From Candidatus Omnitrophota bacterium (GTDB lineage: Bacteria > Omnitrophota > Gorgyraeia > Aquiviventales > Aquiviventaceae), in NCBI GenBank assembly GCA_023247275.1, contig JAHFGT010000020.1, positions 1 through 33,074 of the forward strand: DNA of 33,074 nucleotides, given 5' to 3'. Below, piece after piece: positions 29,949 through 33,074 of the stretch. The notes below the pieces were generated by a model. The model saw nothing but the letters and a program-made list of their open reading frames with translations, was not told the DNA's origin and did no database searches. A program made the translations under genes and the position numbers. The first letter of the stretch is position 1. Every line of letters begins with the position of its first letter.

Positions 29949-30523
29949 AGACGCTCCACCTGTGTTCGCGTGGCCTCCACGCCATTGGCGTTATCAATCA
30001 CCGCGTCAGCCAAGGCCACCTTGGCCGACACATCCCATTGCGCGCGACTTCGAGCCTGAATCTCTCGGTCTGACCAGCCGAATTTGCTGCGCAGCCGGCG
30101 CCGCTGTACGCGCGCCGGTGCGGTCACCACCACGACCAGGTCGACGGATCGATGGGTGCCGGTTTCGATGAGCAACGGCACATCCAAGACGACGGCGCGG
30201 ACCCGACCGGATCGGCGCAACCGGCGGATCGCTTCACCCATCCGTCGCCGCACATACGGGTGCAGGAGGGCTTCAATGTCCCGACGCTGCTGCTCATCAT
30301 TGAAAATGATCGCGGCCAGCCGGCTCCGGTTGATCGTCTGGTCGGCGTTGAGGATTGCTGGCCCGAACCGCTTGACCAGCTGTCGCCAGGCACGCTGGTT
30401 CGGCTCCAGGGCTTCGTGGATGAGCGCATCAGCATCCAGCACCTTGGCGCCGAGTTCCGCGAACATCCGGGCGACGGTGGTTTTGCCAGTTCCAACACTC
30501 CCGGTGATTCCAATCACCAACAT
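29885..30523 (-). CDS. coaE: Dephospho-CoA kinase
   Basis: 212 residues. The P-loop is [20 protein letters not shown], followed by [12 protein letters not shown] with the conserved Asp-Ala-Asp and [21 protein letters not shown] and the lid-region arginines ([20 protein letters not shown]) follow. It phosphorylates dephospho-CoA in the last step of CoA synthesis; panB of the same pathway is also in the window. The end after NSLERPK is a basic tail ([12 protein letters not shown]) that overlaps rho by 64 bases in another frame. The gap to polA is 21 bases. Confidence 0.94.
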   Translation of the reverse strand: MLVIGITGSVGTGKTTVARMFAELGAKVLDADALIHEALEPNQRAWRQLVKRFGPAILNADQTINRSRLAAIIFNDEQQRRDIEALLHPYVRRRMGEAIRRLRRSGRVRAVVLDVPLLIETGTHRSVDLVVVVTAPARVQRRRLRSKFGWSDREIQARSRAQWDVSAKVALADAVIDNANGVEATRTQVERLWNSLERPKRLRRRRSLTSRH

Positions 30524-30544
30524 GCGGATTTGACGTGTCGTTTG

Positions 30545-33074
30545 TTATCGAGGAAGTTCTTCGAGATCGAGCCAGTTCGGACCAGCCTTCATCGTGACCG
30601 CCAGGGGCACCGACAACGTCATCGCAGACTCCATAGCTTGTCGGATTGCCTGGGTCGTCGCGGCCAGTTCCTGCCGGGGCGATTCGCACACCAGCTCATC
30701 ATGGACCTGGAGCACCAATTTGGCCGCCAGTCGCTCGGTTCGCAGCGCGGCCGTAAGCCGCACCATCGCTTGCTTAATCACATCCGCGGCGGTGCCTTGA
30801 ATCGGGGCATTGACCGCCATGCGTTCGCCAAACTGTCGGATGACTGGATCCGGGCTGTTGACTTCAGCAATATACCGCCGTCGGCCCAGGACGGTTTCCA
30901 CAAATCCATCCCGCTTGGCCTTGGCGATCTGCGAATCCAGATAGGCGCGCACCTTCGGGTATCGGGCGAAGTAGGCGTCAATGAAGGCCTGGGCCTCTTG
31001 GTACGACACCCCGAGTTCCTTTGACAGTCCGTGGGCCGTCATTCCGTAGAGCACGCCGTAATTCACGGCTTTCATAGCATACCGCTGTTCGCGCTGAACC
31101 TCGGCTTCTGGGATTCCATAGATCAGCGAGGCCGTGACCCGATGGATGTCCTGATCACGGTGAAACGCTTCGACGAGCCGCTCATCGCCGGAGAGGTGAG
31201 CCAACATCCGCAGTTCGATCTGCGAGTAATCCGCGGCGACCAGCACCCCTTCAAGCATACCTGGGATGAACGCCTTTCGAATAGACCGGCCCACCTCTGT
31301 GCGGATGGGGATATTCTGCAAGTTCGGTTCGCTCGACGACAACCGACCGGTTGCCGTGCCGGTTTGGTTGAACGAAGTATGCAGCCGCCCAGTGGTTGGG
31401 TCGACGAGTTTCGGTAAGGCCTCCAGGTACGTGGACACTAGCTTGGACAACTCCCGGTACTGCATCAGCTGCTGCGGCAACGGATGGTGAGCCGCGAGTT
31501 GACGCAACACATCGTTGTCGGTTGATGCGCCGGTCTTGGTGCGCTTGATGATCGGCAGGTGCAGACGATCGAACAATACACCAGCCAGTTGTTTCGGCGA
31601 ATTCAGATTAAATGAGCAGCCAGCGAGCTGGGAGATCTCTTCGACCAGGCGACCTAATTGGCCTTGCATCGTCGCGCGTAAGCCGGCCAAGTGCTCCAGG
31701 TCGAGCGCCACCCCGGTGGCTTCCATCTGGGCGAGAACCTCAAGCACCGGCAGTTCGAGGTCGTCATATAGCGAGCGTAATCCTTGGGCCGTGAGCTGGT
31801 CCACCAACCGAGCGTGCAACGAGACGACGGCGGATGCCAGACGGCCATAGGGCTCGACCAAGGGGGGTGTCAGCTCGGCCAGCGAAGGCGCCTCCAGGCT
31901 TGGCGCAGGTCCGAGCCTCTGCTGTAAGTATTCATCGACCAGGTCGCCAAGCTGTTCATGGGATCGAGCCGGATTGAGCAGATACGCGGCCAGCATCGTA
32001 TCGCCACGCAGTCCGGCCAATGGCGCGCCAACATGCCTGAGCCATCGCATCAGCTGTTTGCCGTTGTGACTTAGCTTGGTGATCGATGGATCGGCCAGCC
32101 ATGCGGCGATCCGTCGGCCTGACGATGTCGCGAGCAACTCTGGCGTCAACGTGGCGACCCAGGCCTGGGTGGCATGGCGAGCCATCGCCACCCGAACCGA
32201 GTGGCTCGGCTCACCAACTGGCCAGGCCAGTACGGCCACAGGCGCAGACCGATCCTGCTCCAGCCAGTCAGCCCATCGATCGCCATCAGCCGATGTGGCA
32301 ACGACGAGTGTGTCGTGATCGGTGGTCGACTGAGTCGGGATCTGCGAATCCAGCGCTTGGAGCAGTCGGGTAAATTCCAATTCGCGATACAGTGTTCGCA
32401 CCGCCGTCCAATCCGGCTCCTGCACGACCAGATCCTCAAGCGTCAACTCCAACGGCACGTGCGAATCGATCGTGGTCAGCGCTTTGGAGAGCTGAAGCTG
32501 CTCCCGTCCCTGCTCTAGGCTGCGTCGCTGCGCGGCTTGATCTACTTCGTGAAGCCGTTGGTAGAGCGACTCGATGCTGCCGAATCGTTGCAGCAGCTGG
32601 ACCGCGGTTTTTTCGCCGATTCCCTTCACCCCGGGAATATTGTCGGTTTGATCACCCATTAAGGCCAACAGGTCGGCCATTTGTTCAGGCCGGATTCCGT
32701 ACCGGGCTTGAACCGCCTCGGCATCCAACAACGCCTCATCCTTATGCGGGTTGTAGACCTGGATGTGATCGCTGATCAACTGCAGCGCATCCTTATCCCC
32801 GGTGACCAGGAACACGTCGAGTTGCGGTCCGACGATCCGGCGCGCGATGGTGGCGAGCACGTCTTCAGCCTCAAATCCTTCACGCTCGAACACCGGGATC
32901 CGATACGCCTTGAGCAGGGCTTTGATGGTCGGAAGCTGGCCGATCAGTTCGTCCGGCATCGGCTTGCGGTGCGCCTTGTACGATTCAAACTGCTGATGTC
33001 GAAAGGTCGGTTTGCCCACATCAAACGCCACCGCGAGATACTCTGGGTGTTGCTTCTCGCGCAGCGACTGCAGC
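30545..33074 (-). CDS. polA: DNA polymerase I, 5' end outside the window
   Basis: The frame enters open from the right edge; the first codons visible read LQSLREKQHPEYLAVAFDVG, so the true start is upstream. The 5'-3' nuclease domain comes first (FRHQQFESYKAHRKPMPDEL, FEAEDVLATIA, DKDALQLI, GVKGIGEKTAVQLL). The 3'-5' exonuclease region is degenerate: PVAVLAWPVG replaces the DxE motif and NGKQLMRWL lacks the second aspartate. The polymerase domain is complete, with motif A VAADYSQIELRMLAHLSG, the O-helix RYAMKAVNYGVLYG and motif C LQVHDELVCE. The O-helix position equal to E. coli F762 is tyrosine. Role: repair and removal of RNA primers. Confidence 0.96.
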   Translation of the reverse strand, partial: LQSLREKQHPEYLAVAFDVGKPTFRHQQFESYKAHRKPMPDELIGQLPTIKALLKAYRIPVFEREGFEAEDVLATIARRIVGPQLDVFLVTGDKDALQLISDHIQVYNPHKDEALLDAEAVQARYGIRPEQMADLLALMGDQTDNIPGVKGIGEKTAVQLLQRFGSIESLYQRLHEVDQAAQRRSLEQGREQLQLSKALTTIDSHVPLELTLEDLVVQEPDWTAVRTLYRELEFTRLLQALDSQIPTQSTTDHDTLVVATSADGDRWADWLEQDRSAPVAVLAWPVGEPSHSVRVAMARHATQAWVATLTPELLATSSGRRIAAWLADPSITKLSHNGKQLMRWLRHVGAPLAGLRGDTMLAAYLLNPARSHEQLGDLVDEYLQQRLGPAPSLEAPSLAELTPPLVEPYGRLASAVVSLHARLVDQLTAQGLRSLYDDLELPVLEVLAQMEATGVALDLEHLAGLRATMQGQLGRLVEEISQLAGCSFNLNSPKQLAGVLFDRLHLPIIKRTKTGASTDNDVLRQLAAHHPLPQQLMQYRELSKLVSTYLEALPKLVDPTTGRLHTSFNQTGTATGRLSSSEPNLQNIPIRTEVGRSIRKAFIPGMLEGVLVAADYSQIELRMLAHLSGDERLVEAFHRDQDIHRVTASLIYGIPEAEVQREQRYAMKAVNYGVLYGMTAHGLSKELGVSYQEAQAFIDAYFARYPKVRAYLDSQIAKAKRDGFVETVLGRRRYIAEVNSPDPVIRQFGERMAVNAPIQGTAADVIKQAMVRLTAALRTERLAAKLVLQVHDELVCESPRQELAATTQAIRQAMESAMTLSVPLAVTMKAGPNWLDLEELPR

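Overview
The window comes from a GC-rich bacterium with a very compact chromosome. Every gene I can support lies on the minus strand, so transcription runs from high to low coordinates. Neighbouring genes repeatedly share ATGA or TAATG stop/start overlaps. The gene content suggests a Nitrospirota-like lineage: a Rieske/cytochrome b complex with a b6-type N-terminus, UbiE/MenG, a CcsA/HemX-type protein, a CobA-HemD fusion, a two-subunit glycine decarboxylase, and cobalamin-independent core-MetE proteins. That phylum call is inference from gene content, not a measured phylogeny.

Layout in transcription order. (1) 33074-26279: polA (5' end outside the window), coaE, rho, rpmE, prfA, prmC. (2) 26268-22302: murA, rpsP, trmD, rplS, rnhB, yraN; rimM and the KH-protein gene usually found between rpsP and trmD are absent. 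(3) 22236-11684: a one-carbon block that starts at a very good sigma70-type promoter with a Rex-type operator between its -35 and -10 boxes. It contains fchA, a folD-like dehydrogenase, a periplasmic DUF2059 protein, metF, gcvT, gcvH, gcvPA, gcvPB, a lipoate-ligase-like gene, a small CxxC protein and two core-MetE paralogues. (4) 11634-7682: panB, precorrin-2 dehydrogenase, a short CcsA/HemX-like membrane protein, hemA, hemC. (5) 7681-7405: two hairpins and a tRNA-Arg(CCG). (6) 7337-2746: cobA-hemD, hemB, hemL, rex. (7) 2749-1: ubiE, a polyprenyl diphosphate synthase, tatA, a Rieske protein and the start of cytochrome b.

How the genes fit together. Block 3 interconverts formyl/methenyl-, methylene- and methyl-tetrahydrofolate and couples this to glycine cleavage or synthesis and methionine formation; the ligase-like protein could lipoylate GcvH. 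Block 4 plus block 6 give a nearly complete C5 route from glutamyl-tRNA to uroporphyrinogen III, with CobA and the precorrin-2 dehydrogenase branching to siroheme. Block 7 supplies quinone synthesis and the quinol-oxidising complex; the Rieske protein carries a Tat-type motif and lies beside tatA. The NADH/NAD+ sensor Rex is encoded in the window.

The most interesting points are the Rex-like operator before the one-carbon block, and a FolD whose residues at the known cyclohydrolase positions are all substituted, located directly after a separate cyclohydrolase gene (fchA). Others are a GluTR lacking its dimerisation domain, a half-size CcsA/HemX, a G-rich in-frame insertion beside the zinc cysteines of HemB, a zinc-ligand-less MetE paralogue, and dispersed repeats that form the C-terminal codons of YraN and TrmD.
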